Below are positions 46,178 to 55,819 of a stretch of DNA of 64,000 nt, in pieces (the stretch's first letter is position 1; each line of letters starts with the position of its first letter). The notes under the pieces were generated by a model that saw only the letters and a program-made list of their open reading frames with translations, ran no database searches and was not told the DNA's origin. This DNA is from Gliomastix tumulicola (Eukaryota; Ascomycota; Sordariomycetes; Hypocreales; Bionectriaceae): the NCBI GenBank assembly GCA_001599755.1, contig BCHX01000003.1, forward strand, positions 4,127,289-4,191,288. The letters run 5' to 3'. The translations under genes and the position numbers were made by a program.

Positions 46178-48450
46178 ATGGAGCCCCCGAAAACCCGAGC
46201 GGCACAAGGCCCCTTTGCATGTGAGCAATGCAGGGCCAGCAAACGGAAAGTAAGCGAGTGTACCCCCGACCTAACCCTTGTTGCATGAGTACGTACTACT
46301 AGTAGCTAATCGTCTGAAGTGTGATGGGTTACGGCCGGCCTGTTCTTTATGCAACAGGCTTTCCAAGAGCTGCACCTATAGTCCTGAACCCCGGACGAGA
46401 AAGTAGGTTATCCTGCGGCTCGAAAGAATCTAGAGTCGAACTAACGATGAGGTGACAAGACGGAAGCATTGGGACGAGGAGTATGTGCGTAGCCTTGAAC
46501 ATCAGGTGCAAACACTTCTCGAGGTTGTCGAGCGACTAGAGAGTGGCGGTGAACGGCAAGAAGCTGCTGGGCCGGAGATCTCTGGTTATAGCGACGGGGG
46601 TCTAGGCACGCATATGTCGCAAGAGCCTTCGCTTTCGATTAGCTCTAGCGATCTCGAGCCCCCAGCACAGCAGCAGAGTCTGCGTACTACCAATCCTGCC
46701 AGTGAAACGGATAGGTCCCAGACGGCTATGGAAGAGCTCAGTGTCATGATGTGGCGGACGAACCTCGGCGATGGCGCCACTATCATCCAAGACGATCACC
46801 ATACCCATGCCTCCTCGACTAAACACAGCCAGTTTACAAGCAGCTTTGGCGAGGATGCATACATACAAAGCGCCACTCCACCGCCCGCGATCCTCCGCTA
46901 CTGCCAAGACCGTCCATTTCTTGACAGGTTGGCGACCGTCTTCCTCGACAGCATCAACAAAGAGCACCACTTCACCCAGTACACATCTCCCGATTTCCTC
47001 GATGGCTATCCCTATCAAGCCATCGATCTCACGCTCATGCATACCGCCCTCCTTGCAGTCGGTGCAGCTTTCCTAAGTGCCCGGGAACCGGCCATGGCGC
47101 GTGCGAGTGAGGACTTTGCCTCCTATGCAGAGAAGTTCGTCTTCGACTGTATCCGGGCGAAACCGTCCCTCGCAGTTCTCCGGGGTTTGTGCATGCTCTC
47201 GTTCCGCTCGCTGTCCTTCGGCAGGGACCACCTAGGATGGATGTTCATATCCATGGCTGGAGGTCTATGCGTGCACCTGCGACTGCACGTGCTGGCCGTT
47301 GATGAGTGCTCCAGCTCCGTGAGATCGCGGACCGCAGACGAAGACGAGATCCGTGCTTTCTGGATGTTCTACTTTGTTGATAAGTCTGCCATCACCATTC
47401 TTGGGAGGAACTGTGCTCTACCTTGGCGGAGAGTCAACGTTCCCGATCTCACCGCCATTCTCGCGCCGTCTGGAGTTGACGCTGAGGCGGACTTGGCAGG
47501 TCTGTCGTTTGCCTGGCAGTGTCGGTTGTGGTATGTCCACGATCTGGCGATGGATAAGATGTGAGGATCTCTACCCAGGATATCTTCCAGTTGTGGTGAT
47601 ACTAACTTGAATACGTTCTAGATGCGCGCCCACGTTTGAGTCACTTTCGAGCAGCCAGCAGGTGCGACTTCTAGTGTCGACCTTGGATCAACTCAAGGCC
47701 TTCTTCCGTTCCCGGCCGTCTGAGCTCAATCTGCGACGACCCGACGCTCCGAAACTGGTGATATTATTCCATCTTCAATATCACATGGCCATCCTCATCA
47801 TGATATCGCCCTTCCTCCGCATCTCTCGTAGAAGCCACGGCTCGACGCCCACCCAGCCCGATGAATTAGATGCAAGCGCCGACTTCAGCTCCAGCATCGC
47901 CCTCGTCCTACACTCCGTCACAGCCTCAGCCTCGGAGTCCATACGGCTCTGCCGCGCGTACCACGACACACACAGCTTCCAGGCGGCGCATCCCGTCATC
48001 GTCCACCATCTCCTGAGCGCGGCGCTGGTCCATCTCATGAACCGGACAAGCAGCTCGCCCCCGCTGCGGAGGCAGAGCGCCTACTGGCTGCGGGTGGGCA
48101 TGGAGTTACTAGACAAGATGCGTGTGGTGTGGCCCGTCCGCGCGGAGAAGAGCATCACCGTTCTGCGTGTCCTCGCGAGGAAATGGGGCACGACAGGCGC
48201 CCTGCCGATTCGCTTCTCGGGTCCTATTGAGAGACAGCCCGAGCCGGCCGCGACAACATTAGGCTACGATGAGAATGCGGGTATCGCTACGGATCCAGAA
48301 CATCACGCCTGGGCGGACAGAGCCTTCGGTGATGCGGATGACTACGAGGCTGATCTCCCCGTTGTACACTTTGCTCATCATATCCCCGATTCGGCGTTCG
48401 ATGCACATAGTGCTTTCCTAGAGTTGGCAAACCTTGCCGATATCACTTAA
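46178..48450 (+). CDS. Zn2Cys6 transcription factor with fungal-specific TF domain (regulator 2)
   Basis: Nuclear regulator. The CDS is join(46178..46249, 46320..46402, 46460..47560, 47622..48450), 694 aa. The zinc cluster is split by intron 1: CEQCRASKRK joined to CDGLRPACSLC and then SCTY, giving C-x2-C-x6-C-x6-C-x2-C-x6-C. The second splice uses acceptor GTGACAAG and joins PRTRK to RKHWDEEYV, continuing into a coiled coil (VRSLEHQVQTLLEVVERLES). The TF domain follows from about residue 190, with the helix FRSLSFGRDHLGWMFISMAG and WMFYFVDKS. A strong inverted repeat lies 134 bp upstream. It is placed between the aldolase and the nitrilase/amidase pair and is a candidate activator of them. 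Confidence 0.85.
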
Positions 48451-48592
48451 GCTAAGATATCCTATGCTAGTTAAGAACCGGGCGCAAATGCAGCCTCTGG
48501 AAAAGAGCGAGATTCCACCACGGCACCTAACTTGTTCGCTCCTCTCATGACTCTGGCTACTCTCACTAATATCTCCTTACTACTGGTAGCAT

Positions 48593-49813
48593 CTATGTCG
48601 GGATGACCATCTCCCCGGTCTTCAGATATGCGATCGAGTTGACCTTGTGCTTCACAAACTCCCCCTCCACCTTGGGCACGTACCCAGGGAAGCTCTCGAC
48701 AATCTGGCTGAGCGTACCCCAGGATGTCTGCGACTCAGAGTCGTACGTCTGACTGACGTTGAAGCCCGTCGTGTCCAAGCTGTAGTACAGAATCGGCATC
48801 TCGTCAAAGTCGGCGTCCGCCGCAGCGTGCGCGACACGATTTCCCATAGGGTCTGTGACGAAGCACGCTCCCACAGCAGCAGTGAAGGAGTACGTCCATC
48901 CGAGGACGGAGTAGGTGCCGACGGCACCCGTGTTGATCCATTCGTTCTCCCACCAGAGGGATGTGTTGTCGTCACGGCCTGCGAGATAGGGGAAGGGTGA
49001 GAGGTGGATGTGTTCCTTCTGGACGTGCATGTTGAAGGTCATGCTTGGGTAGAAGTGCCTGGTGAGACTGTGTCAGTTGCAGTTCCTAGCCAAAGACAAA
49101 AACAATTCGACAATGCTTCTTACTCTCCGCACTCCAACATGCCCCATCGTCCGAAGGGAGTGGTGACGACCTTGAGGCCGTCCGTGGTCCCGTCACTGAA
49201 CATGTACCGCTCAGCACCCGAGGGGCGAAGCTTGCGGCGGTGGATGAGGGTATCGCCGCTCGGGGAGATGAGCGACTGCGCCATGTACATGAAGTCTCCC
49301 TCGCGCTCCGCGAAGTTGAGGTTGACGTAAAGCCCAGCTTGGCGGATGGCTTGGACAAGACGGTTCCACTGCGCGTCGCCAACGACAATGGTGTTCTCGA
49401 TGTAGGAAGGGAGGAAGTCTCGGGTGAAGTTGTGAGGGCTGTCGGAGCCCTTGGGAAATCTGTCGACCAAGCAAGCATCAGCAAAAACCGGTAGCAAACG
49501 CACGCTGGGGGGAAGGTGCATAGTAGGTAGGGTCTTCAGCTCACCCTGGGAACCACAGCTCGGGGAAGACTACGAGATTGGAGCCTGCGGCCTTGGCTTG
49601 GCGGATGAGGTCGATGCCGCTGTCGACGCACTCGCTGATGTTGAACTTGATGCCAGTGTAGTCGTAGTTGGTGATGGGGAGCGGCCAGTTAGGCGGCGGT
49701 GCGCGGACTAACGCGACGGTGAAGTTTGCAGGATCAACGGACTGGCTGCAGCTGCTAGCCGTTGCAGCGCCAATTGTAGCTATCCAAAGGAAGAACGTCT
49801 TCATCATGGACAT
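48593..49813 (-). CDS. Secreted nitrilase-family hydrolase
   Basis: Carbon-nitrogen hydrolase that converts nitriles (or amides) to acid and ammonia. The CDS is complement(48593..49058, 49124..49459, 49545..49813), 356 aa. The catalytic triad is complete: Glu in VVFPELWFPG (E85), Lys in HRRKLRPSGAER (K166) and Cys in GMLECGEHFYP (C200). The first splice rebuilds PGFPKG and the second rebuilds CGEH, both nitrilase hallmarks. Unlike most nitrilases it begins with a signal peptide (MKTFFLWIATIGAATAS) and carries several N-glycosylation sequons (NFT, NIS, NTS, NVS), so it is probably secreted or vacuolar. It is divergent from a secreted amidase with a shared 728-bp promoter. Confidence 0.87.
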
Positions 49814-50203
49814 GTTGAAGCTCCCAAGCTCGGATGGAAAATGATGGATGTGCAGCAGATGGACACTTGAACGACTGGAAGACAAGGACACGACCCGGCG
49901 AGAAATGCTCATTTTTAAAGAGAGGCAGAGTGGATTTCTTAATTCATCGTTGTCATTGTTTTTGACAAATTTCTGGCGTAAAATCAGTTGATCTATCGCG
50001 TGTATCTGAGCGGGTGAACAGAGCCCGATGCACGACACATACCAGCCACGTCTCGGCAGGGTCGAGATACTGCTGATAAGATAGCTGAAAGAAATTCACT
50101 CAAGCATATTGAACTAGATCCGATCTATAGATTTATCAAGCTCCCCCAGATTGTTCTAATCGATATAGATATCTCCTAAGTGGAGATGACCTCACTCCTA
50201 TCA

Positions 50204-50226
50204 GTGCGGAGGTAAACACGCCGCAC
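50204..50226. promoter_or_regulatory. GTGCGG-N11-CCGCAC inverted repeat in the nitrilase/amidase promoter
   Basis: Six-base arms in perfect inverted repeat with an 11-base spacer. It is the second copy of the element found at 46022-46044 before regulator 2, with the same arms and spacing. It lies 391 bp from the nitrilase ATG and 316 bp from the amidase ATG. Confidence 0.55.
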
Positions 50227-50385
50227 CAACCGAAGAGCTGGAGTCGCATTGATTGGTCAGGCCCCCGATAATGACGCCTTATGCTTTTTCAGTTATCAGT
50301 TTAAATATTCATATTCTATCTTACTTTCTATTACGTGTTTGGTGGAGTAATGAGCTCAATGAGTCGGCGAAGGCTGAAAAGTGCA

Positions 50386-50403
50386 CCTGGCTCCTTTCCG
50401 GGG
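50386..50403. promoter_or_regulatory. CCTGG-N7-CCGGGG element before the amidase
   Basis: CCTGG, CTCCTTT, CCGGGG. Compared with the copy at 41127-41144 (CCAGG, CAGCTTT, CCGGGG) it keeps the spacing, both arms and the TTT end of the spacer. It is 139-156 bp before the amidase ATG. Confidence 0.45.
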
Positions 50404-50541
50404 GGGAGTAAGTCCAGGATTCGCCTCATTATTCAGATAGAACTGCTATTTAAGTCGCAGCAGATCCCAAATATAGTCATTGTGAAAATACAGTGAGACC
50501 AGACGGCATCTTCAACCCCCTTCCCTCATTTCTTTTTCAAT

Positions 50542-52414
50542 ATGAAAATCTCCACCCACGGGCTGTCTGCCTTCTACGGCCTGGTTCTTGCTGTCGCAGC
50601 TGCTACCTGTTCTCCCCCTACCACGGTTGGCAGACTCAATCTTCTCCGTGCCACCACCAAGGATGTATCTGAGGCCCTTCAAGATGGAAATGTGACCTCG
50701 GTCGAGCTCGTCCGCGCCTATCTCGCACGTATCAAGGCCGATAACATCGACGGTAAGGCCACACACCTCGTTTCTTTGCTAAGGAGTTGAAAGAACAAGA
50801 AAATGCTGAGCTTTCTATCAGGACTCGGCCTTCGAGCCGTTATCGAGACGGCTCCGCTGGACAATGTGCTTTCCATAGCACAGAATCTGGATGATGAACG
50901 TTCTGAGGGTCGAATTAGAAGTCCGCTGCATGGGGTCCCCATTTTGGTCAAAGACAGTACGTCTGTGTATGCCTACACTCTCAGCATACACCTTAACACC
51001 ATTACTAGACTACGACACGGATGTCAGTCTCGGCATGAACAGCACCGCAGGCTCATATGTGCTTCTGGAAGCTGGCGGTACTGTCGTCGGCGACGCCTTT
51101 GTTATCAAGAAGCTCCGAGATGCGGGTGCCATCATCTTGGCCAAGGCTAGTCTAGACGAGGTAAAACCAAACTCCCCTCCCTACCTGTCCACCCTGTCCA
51201 CCTACTATTATGGAACTCATCTGACTTCTTATGACAGTGGTCCGGCATCCGTGGCGTCACGGCCGGTGCCTGGAGCCCCCGAGGCGGTCAGGTCTCCTCC
51301 CCGTACGTAGTAGGAGGCTACGCGGCAGGCGGCGACCCAGCAGGTAGCTCCTCGGGATCTGGTGCCGGTGTAGCGGCTGGGTTTGCCCCATTGGCCCTCG
51401 GCTCCGACACCGAGGGGAGCATCGTGAACCCCTCCAGCCGCGGCGCGCTGTACGGCATGAGACCGTCCACGGGAACCACGAGCAGAACCGGCGTCGTGCC
51501 CATCTCCAGCAGCCAGGACACCACGGGTCCGCTGGGGAAGAGCGCCTGGGATGTTGCCGTGGCTCTGGAGGTCATGGCCGGTCTTGATCCTGCTGATCTG
51601 TACACAGTTCCAGCGGAGGTGTTTCGGCCGGCTAACTACACGCAGTTCCTAGACCCCGACGGGTTCCGGGGCTTGAAGATCGGAGTCGTCCGGGAGCCCT
51701 TCTTCGAGACGGATACGCCTAGGAAGCTGAAGATGGTATCTGACTTCAATGCTGCGCTGGAGACAATGGCGAGTCTTGGGGCGACTGTCATCGAGACGCC
51801 GCTTCCCAATGCGCCGGCGTGGAACTACACCTTTGTTGGCGCGCCGCGGAGAGTCAATAACGGTACCATCCAGATCCGTGAGTACTTTTTCTCCTCATGA
51901 TACTCCGTTACGCTGCTAAAAAAAAATGCCATCAGAGTACGACTTCAAGGCCGACATCGCCCACTACCTGAACACGTCGCGCGTCAACTCATCGCTCGCC
52001 TCCCTCGAGGACATCATCAACTACACCGTCAAGCTCTCCGACCTGGAATCACACCCAGGCAAATGCTGCTTCCCGACCTTCGTGGCCGCGGACCAGCTCG
52101 ACGAGCGCGACACCTCGGGCGAGTACTGGCTCGCCAAGTATACCCAAGATCGCCTGCATCAAGAAGGGCCGGCTGTCGTCTTCCGCCAGCACGAACTGGA
52201 CGTCCTCGTCCTACCGACCGAGTTCCAGTCCGCACGCCTCGGTGCAGTCGGCCGGCTTCCAGTGGGGACGGTGCCGTTGGGCTACGACGATATCAATCTG
52301 CCGTACGGTCTGGCCTTTGTGGGGGACCGTTATGATGAGGGGACGGTGCTGAGGGCTATGGCGGCGTATGAGGCGCATTTCCCCGCGCGAGAGGTGCCCA
52401 AGACCTTGGAGTGA
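50542..52414 (+). CDS. Secreted amidase-signature family amidase
   Basis: Hydrolyses an amide to acid and ammonia. The CDS is join(50542..50752, 50822..50956, 51009..51160, 51238..51877, 51936..52414), 538 aa. The Ser-cisSer-Lys catalytic set is visible: Lys in VPILVKDNYD (K114), the serine cluster in GDPAGSSSGSGAG near 203-205, and the nucleophile in GSDTEGSI (S227). An N-terminal signal peptide (FYGLVLAVAAATCS) and many sequons (NVT, NST, NYT, NGT, NTS) indicate secretion. The last intron begins GTGAGT and ends after a poly-A stretch. Its product type, acid plus ammonia, is the same as that of the divergent nitrilase, so both fit nitrogen scavenging outside the cell. Confidence 0.9.
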
Positions 52415-52761
52415 TGAAGCTATATCCTCATAGCGTAACTGCCTTAATCGGAAATAGAATAGATGGCTCTTAAACACGAAGCTCCATCTCCATATCCCAC
52501 GCTAGTATACGACGAGGGTCATCGCCCACAGCCACCTCCTGAGTCCTGACTAGATCGCCGTATCCACCAGGTGAAGAGTCTTCTGCAATCTGCATACATA
52601 CTAAAATCCACGATGCTGCCTCGCTTGTCTGTCTGCTCCATTTCTTCCATTTCTTCCAATTTCCCCTACCCTTGTCTCTCCTGAGTCCTGTCCACCCAGA
52701 CGTTACGTTGCCGCCTCGCCTATCGAGTCACCCAGCCGGCCGGCTCCCCCGCAGCCGCAGT
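52415..52761. other. Gap between amidase and TRP-like gene
   Basis: 347 bp with a C/T-rich stretch just before the next ATG. Nothing else recognised; taken as the right border of the accessory block. Confidence 0.45.
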
Positions 52762-54924
52762 ATGCGCGCTCGCCTTATCCTGCTGGGGATCCTCTCCATC
52801 TCTCTGTCCCCATTGCCGGCTACCGCAGCCTACACGCAGATCAAGGAATGCAGCGGGTATCCTGGAGGTAGCGGGAACAGTCCCGATGGCCCCCGGTTCC
52901 GACTCCAGAGTGTGAGAGCTTCTCTCGACGTTCAACAACATGGCAACAGCCAATTGGAGTTGACGATTCTCACCACACATCCTGGTTGGAATACCTGCGG
53001 CGATGCGCAGCAAGGGCGATACGTATCCACCGTACAGATGGCTACACTGGGACGTGCGCCTGAATACGAGGCCGAGAGTACCAAAGTAGGTTGTGAACAG
53101 AGGGGGTCACAGCCGCCTGGCGTCAGCCATACGTTCATCTATCAGATCGATGATTCGCGGCCACTGGACTCATACTTCCTAACCATCAATTTGCGAGGGG
53201 AGGAGGAGATGTTCTTGGGTTGTGTTAACTCCCCGTTGACGCCCGATATTGGAAGCGTAATCGCTAGGATCGCCACTTGGGCTCCCATCCTCATTTTCAC
53301 TTCTGTCGTCTTTGTGGCATTCTTGCACGAAACGACTTCACTCCTTGTCGAGGACGATCGTGAGACCCCCGCACACCAAGGCCGTGCGCATATAACCCAG
53401 ATCGCGGACTGCATCTCCTACCTGCAGTTCATCTTCTTCTCCGCTGCTCTCAGCCTGAGCTATCCGGGCTTTCTGCAGCCCGTTGCTAGTCGAACGAGCT
53501 GGTCAACTCTGATGCTCCGCAGCGGAGTCGTTGTCCGCGACCCCTGGTACGACGGCGTCCGAGACGGGATCTACGCGATCAATGGGACGTTTGGCGGCAC
53601 GTACGGGATGGAGCTTATGACGCAGGTCATGGGCGGTACCATCACCACTGATACGTGGCTGAATTCGCTGGCCCTGGCAGCTCTTATACTCGTGCTGCTC
53701 AGTGGCGTGATGCTGAGCGGAGAGAGACTGAGATGGACGCGGGACTGGTTCCAGGCGTCGTACTCACTGGAGTTTCGCGACGGTGACCGTGTGGGAGTCA
53801 AGGCTACCGTGTGGAAGATACTGCGGGTTTTCTGCAGCTACTTCCTGCTCCCGCTCGTTGCGTGGACGACATACCAGCTCGGCCTCGCTCAATGGCAGCC
53901 AGCCTACCACACAGCCGCCGCTGCAGCTGTCATCTGCGGCACGCTGCTCGTCATTTGGTGGGCCATGTCGCAGTCGAGCCCTCGAAGCTTGGGATACCTC
54001 CTCGTCAGGACCTCAGCGGGCCAGGAGGACCTGTCAGACTCTGCTCGGATGCAGAACATACATGCAGCCGGCTTCTTCCTGCTTTTGCTCTTGCGTGGCA
54101 TTGCAATTGGCGGATTGCAGATGGCAGGCATGGCTCAACTACTCGTGCTGATTGTGCTTGAGTTGGTGCAGATTGCACTCCAGGTGGCTGTCTACCGCAT
54201 TTCTTCAACTTGGTCACGGACAGGGCTCATGCCTATCATCAGACTTGCAGTCCTGGCTCTACAGATGTTATTCTTGCCTGGACTCGGCGAACTTGCAACG
54301 AAGATGGTGGTGGGATATCTGATCCTGGCTATACACAGCCTCGTCCTCGCATCCCTCTTCTTCATCCCCGCCGTCCTTGAGGTGATCAGTCTTATTCACG
54401 CCTCTCTTACGACACAAATGTCCGCACTTTGGCCGGAACCCGATGAAGATCAGCAGCCACAGGTCTATGGTCTGCGTCAACTCGTCCGACGCCCCACGAA
54501 CCGCAGGGGACATGGCGCATCAGACACAGGGAGTTCATCAGCCTCTCTCTCGCCACTGCCCATCTCGCCGAGGTCCGACCAGGGATTTTCAAGTAGAGAC
54601 AGTGTCTACTTTCGCCATCCACATTCGAGCCTCTCATTACATACTCTCCCCCCGATGAGTTCTTCTCCACGGGGGACGCTGACGGAGAATACGATATCTG
54701 AGGGCTCTACAACCTCGAACGAGGAAGTACCAGCGGATAGCAATGTGGTGGTGAATAAACCGCTTCCGACCCCATCGCCTCTGAATCCGAATGTCGATTA
54801 CTCTTTCAGGGAAGCGGATTTGTATTATGTACGGCCAAGGCGTCTATCGTTCCATGACGATGGTGGTGCATTAGGGTCAAGTCTGAGAGAGAGAATGCTG
54901 TCGTGGATAAGATGGTCTGGGTAG
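52762..54924 (+). CDS. TRP-like/FLC family membrane protein
   Basis: Intronless, 720 aa. It starts with a signal peptide (LILLGILSISLSPLPATAA) and an extracytoplasmic domain of ~170 residues with paired cysteines (KECSG, WNTCGD, KVGCEQ, FLGCVN), matching the ML-like TRP_N domain. From residue ~180 there are about eight to nine hydrophobic segments, including WAPILIFTSVVFVAF, the FIFFSAALSLSY helix and a cluster of closely spaced helices near 450-570. The last ~140 residues are Ser/Pro-rich and probably cytoplasmic. In fungi such proteins (Flc, Pkd2) act in FAD or calcium transport and cell-wall integrity. The ATG at 52762 was chosen because it gives a clean signal peptide. Exact transport role unknown. 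Confidence 0.75.
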   Translation: MRARLILLGILSISLSPLPATAAYTQIKECSGYPGGSGNSPDGPRFRLQSVRASLDVQQHGNSQLELTILTTHPGWNTCGDAQQGRYVSTVQMATLGRAPEYEAESTKVGCEQRGSQPPGVSHTFIYQIDDSRPLDSYFLTINLRGEEEMFLGCVNSPLTPDIGSVIARIATWAPILIFTSVVFVAFLHETTSLLVEDDRETPAHQGRAHITQIADCISYLQFIFFSAALSLSYPGFLQPVASRTSWSTLMLRSGVVVRDPWYDGVRDGIYAINGTFGGTYGMELMTQVMGGTITTDTWLNSLALAALILVLLSGVMLSGERLRWTRDWFQASYSLEFRDGDRVGVKATVWKILRVFCSYFLLPLVAWTTYQLGLAQWQPAYHTAAAAAVICGTLLVIWWAMSQSSPRSLGYLLVRTSAGQEDLSDSARMQNIHAAGFFLLLLLRGIAIGGLQMAGMAQLLVLIVLELVQIALQVAVYRISSTWSRTGLMPIIRLAVLALQMLFLPGLGELATKMVVGYLILAIHSLVLASLFFIPAVLEVISLIHASLTTQMSALWPEPDEDQQPQVYGLRQLVRRPTNRRGHGASDTGSSSASLSPLPISPRSDQGFSSRDSVYFRHPHSSLSLHTLPPMSSSPRGTLTENTISEGSTTSNEEVPADSNVVVNKPLPTPSPLNPNVDYSFREADLYYVRPRRLSFHDDGGALGSSLRERMLSWIRWSG

Positions 54925-55819
54925 CTGTAATATTTGTATTTTGGAAATGATGATTTATGCGAACTAGAATAATGATATTAAAAAATTATGAGGTTACTCG
55001 TTTAATTCCTAAATGTAGTAGTCAGGTGAGACACAAGGAGCCCTCTCCATGGTGTGTTCCCACACCCCAAATGTGACTTGATACACTTTATTCGGCCCTC
55101 GGTAAAGCTCGCATCTTGGAATTGAAGAGAGCCGAAAATCGTACATGGGTTACAGAAGAAAAGAAGTTCATTGTCTGTTCGTAGCTTTTCGGGATCAGAA
55201 TCTGGTGACTTGACGGACGTCGTTCCCGAGCTGCAGGGCACTCCCAGCTACCCTACACAAAAACCCGCTCTCGTGATGCAGGAGCCTCCCACCTCCATCA
55301 CCTGATTGATGGTGTTACATCTCCAACGCAATTTCTCCGCACACAGCATGCCGTGCATCCCAGCAGCCGCTGAAAACGAAAGTCTGGACTGAATCCTTCC
55401 GCTACCCAAGGGAGGCAGCCACTTAATCTGCAGGTAGGGTGTGATTGCAACCCCAGGGTGGACTTGACGTCAGCGAACACGGCAGCAAAACGAAGGAGGG
55501 AGGGGGCGACACCAGACCAGATCCCAAGAGGCAAAGAGGGTGGCCCGGCGGCGTGAATCATTGGACGAGGGAGGGGGAGGAGCACTGAGGAGGCGAGTTT
55601 CGGCCGTCCTTTGATCAGTGCGACTGGGTAGAGTGAGACACTTTGCGGGTGAGTGAGTGGTGCAAGCGAGGGCCGCGCGCGCGGGGTCGAGATCAGCGAG
55701 CGACCTGGGGTTTATATACCGAGATGAGTCGCCGATTGTCGATGCACGGTCGCTGCCGTCCCATCTCCATTTTCGATCAATCTGGTGGCCCTGAACTAGA
55801 GAGCTGACTGTTGGACATC
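54925..55819. other. Gap between TRP-like gene and TBCC gene
   Basis: 895 bp. The left part is AT-rich 3' flank. A TATATA box at 55713-55718 lies 107 bp before the next ATG. A 95-codon minus-strand frame at 55298-55585 has no domain and is not called. Confidence 0.5.
55713..55718 (+). promoter_or_regulatory. TATA box of the tubulin cofactor C gene
   Basis: TATATA within TTTATATACC, 102-107 bp before the ATG at 55820. Confidence 0.45.

Larger units (their letters stand above)
49814..50541. promoter_or_regulatory. Shared divergent promoter of nitrilase and amidase
   Basis: 728 bp, AT-rich. It holds five HGATAR sites of the AreA/NIT2 nitrogen regulator type: GATAAG at 50075, GATAG at 50080, TTATC at 50133, GATAA at 50267 and TTATC at 50293. 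It also holds the CGG-N11-CCG palindrome at 50204-50226, a CCTGG-N7-CCGGGG element at 50386-50403, and a TATTTAA box at 50457-50463 for the amidase. A TTTAAAAA stretch near 49913-49920 could serve the nitrilase. The layout suggests joint control by nitrogen status and a pathway regulator. Confidence 0.6.

Noticed and set aside
33145..52414. Secondary-metabolite biosynthetic cluster
   Set aside because: No polyketide synthase, peptide synthetase, terpene cyclase or cytochrome P450 is present; the enzyme set is degradative.
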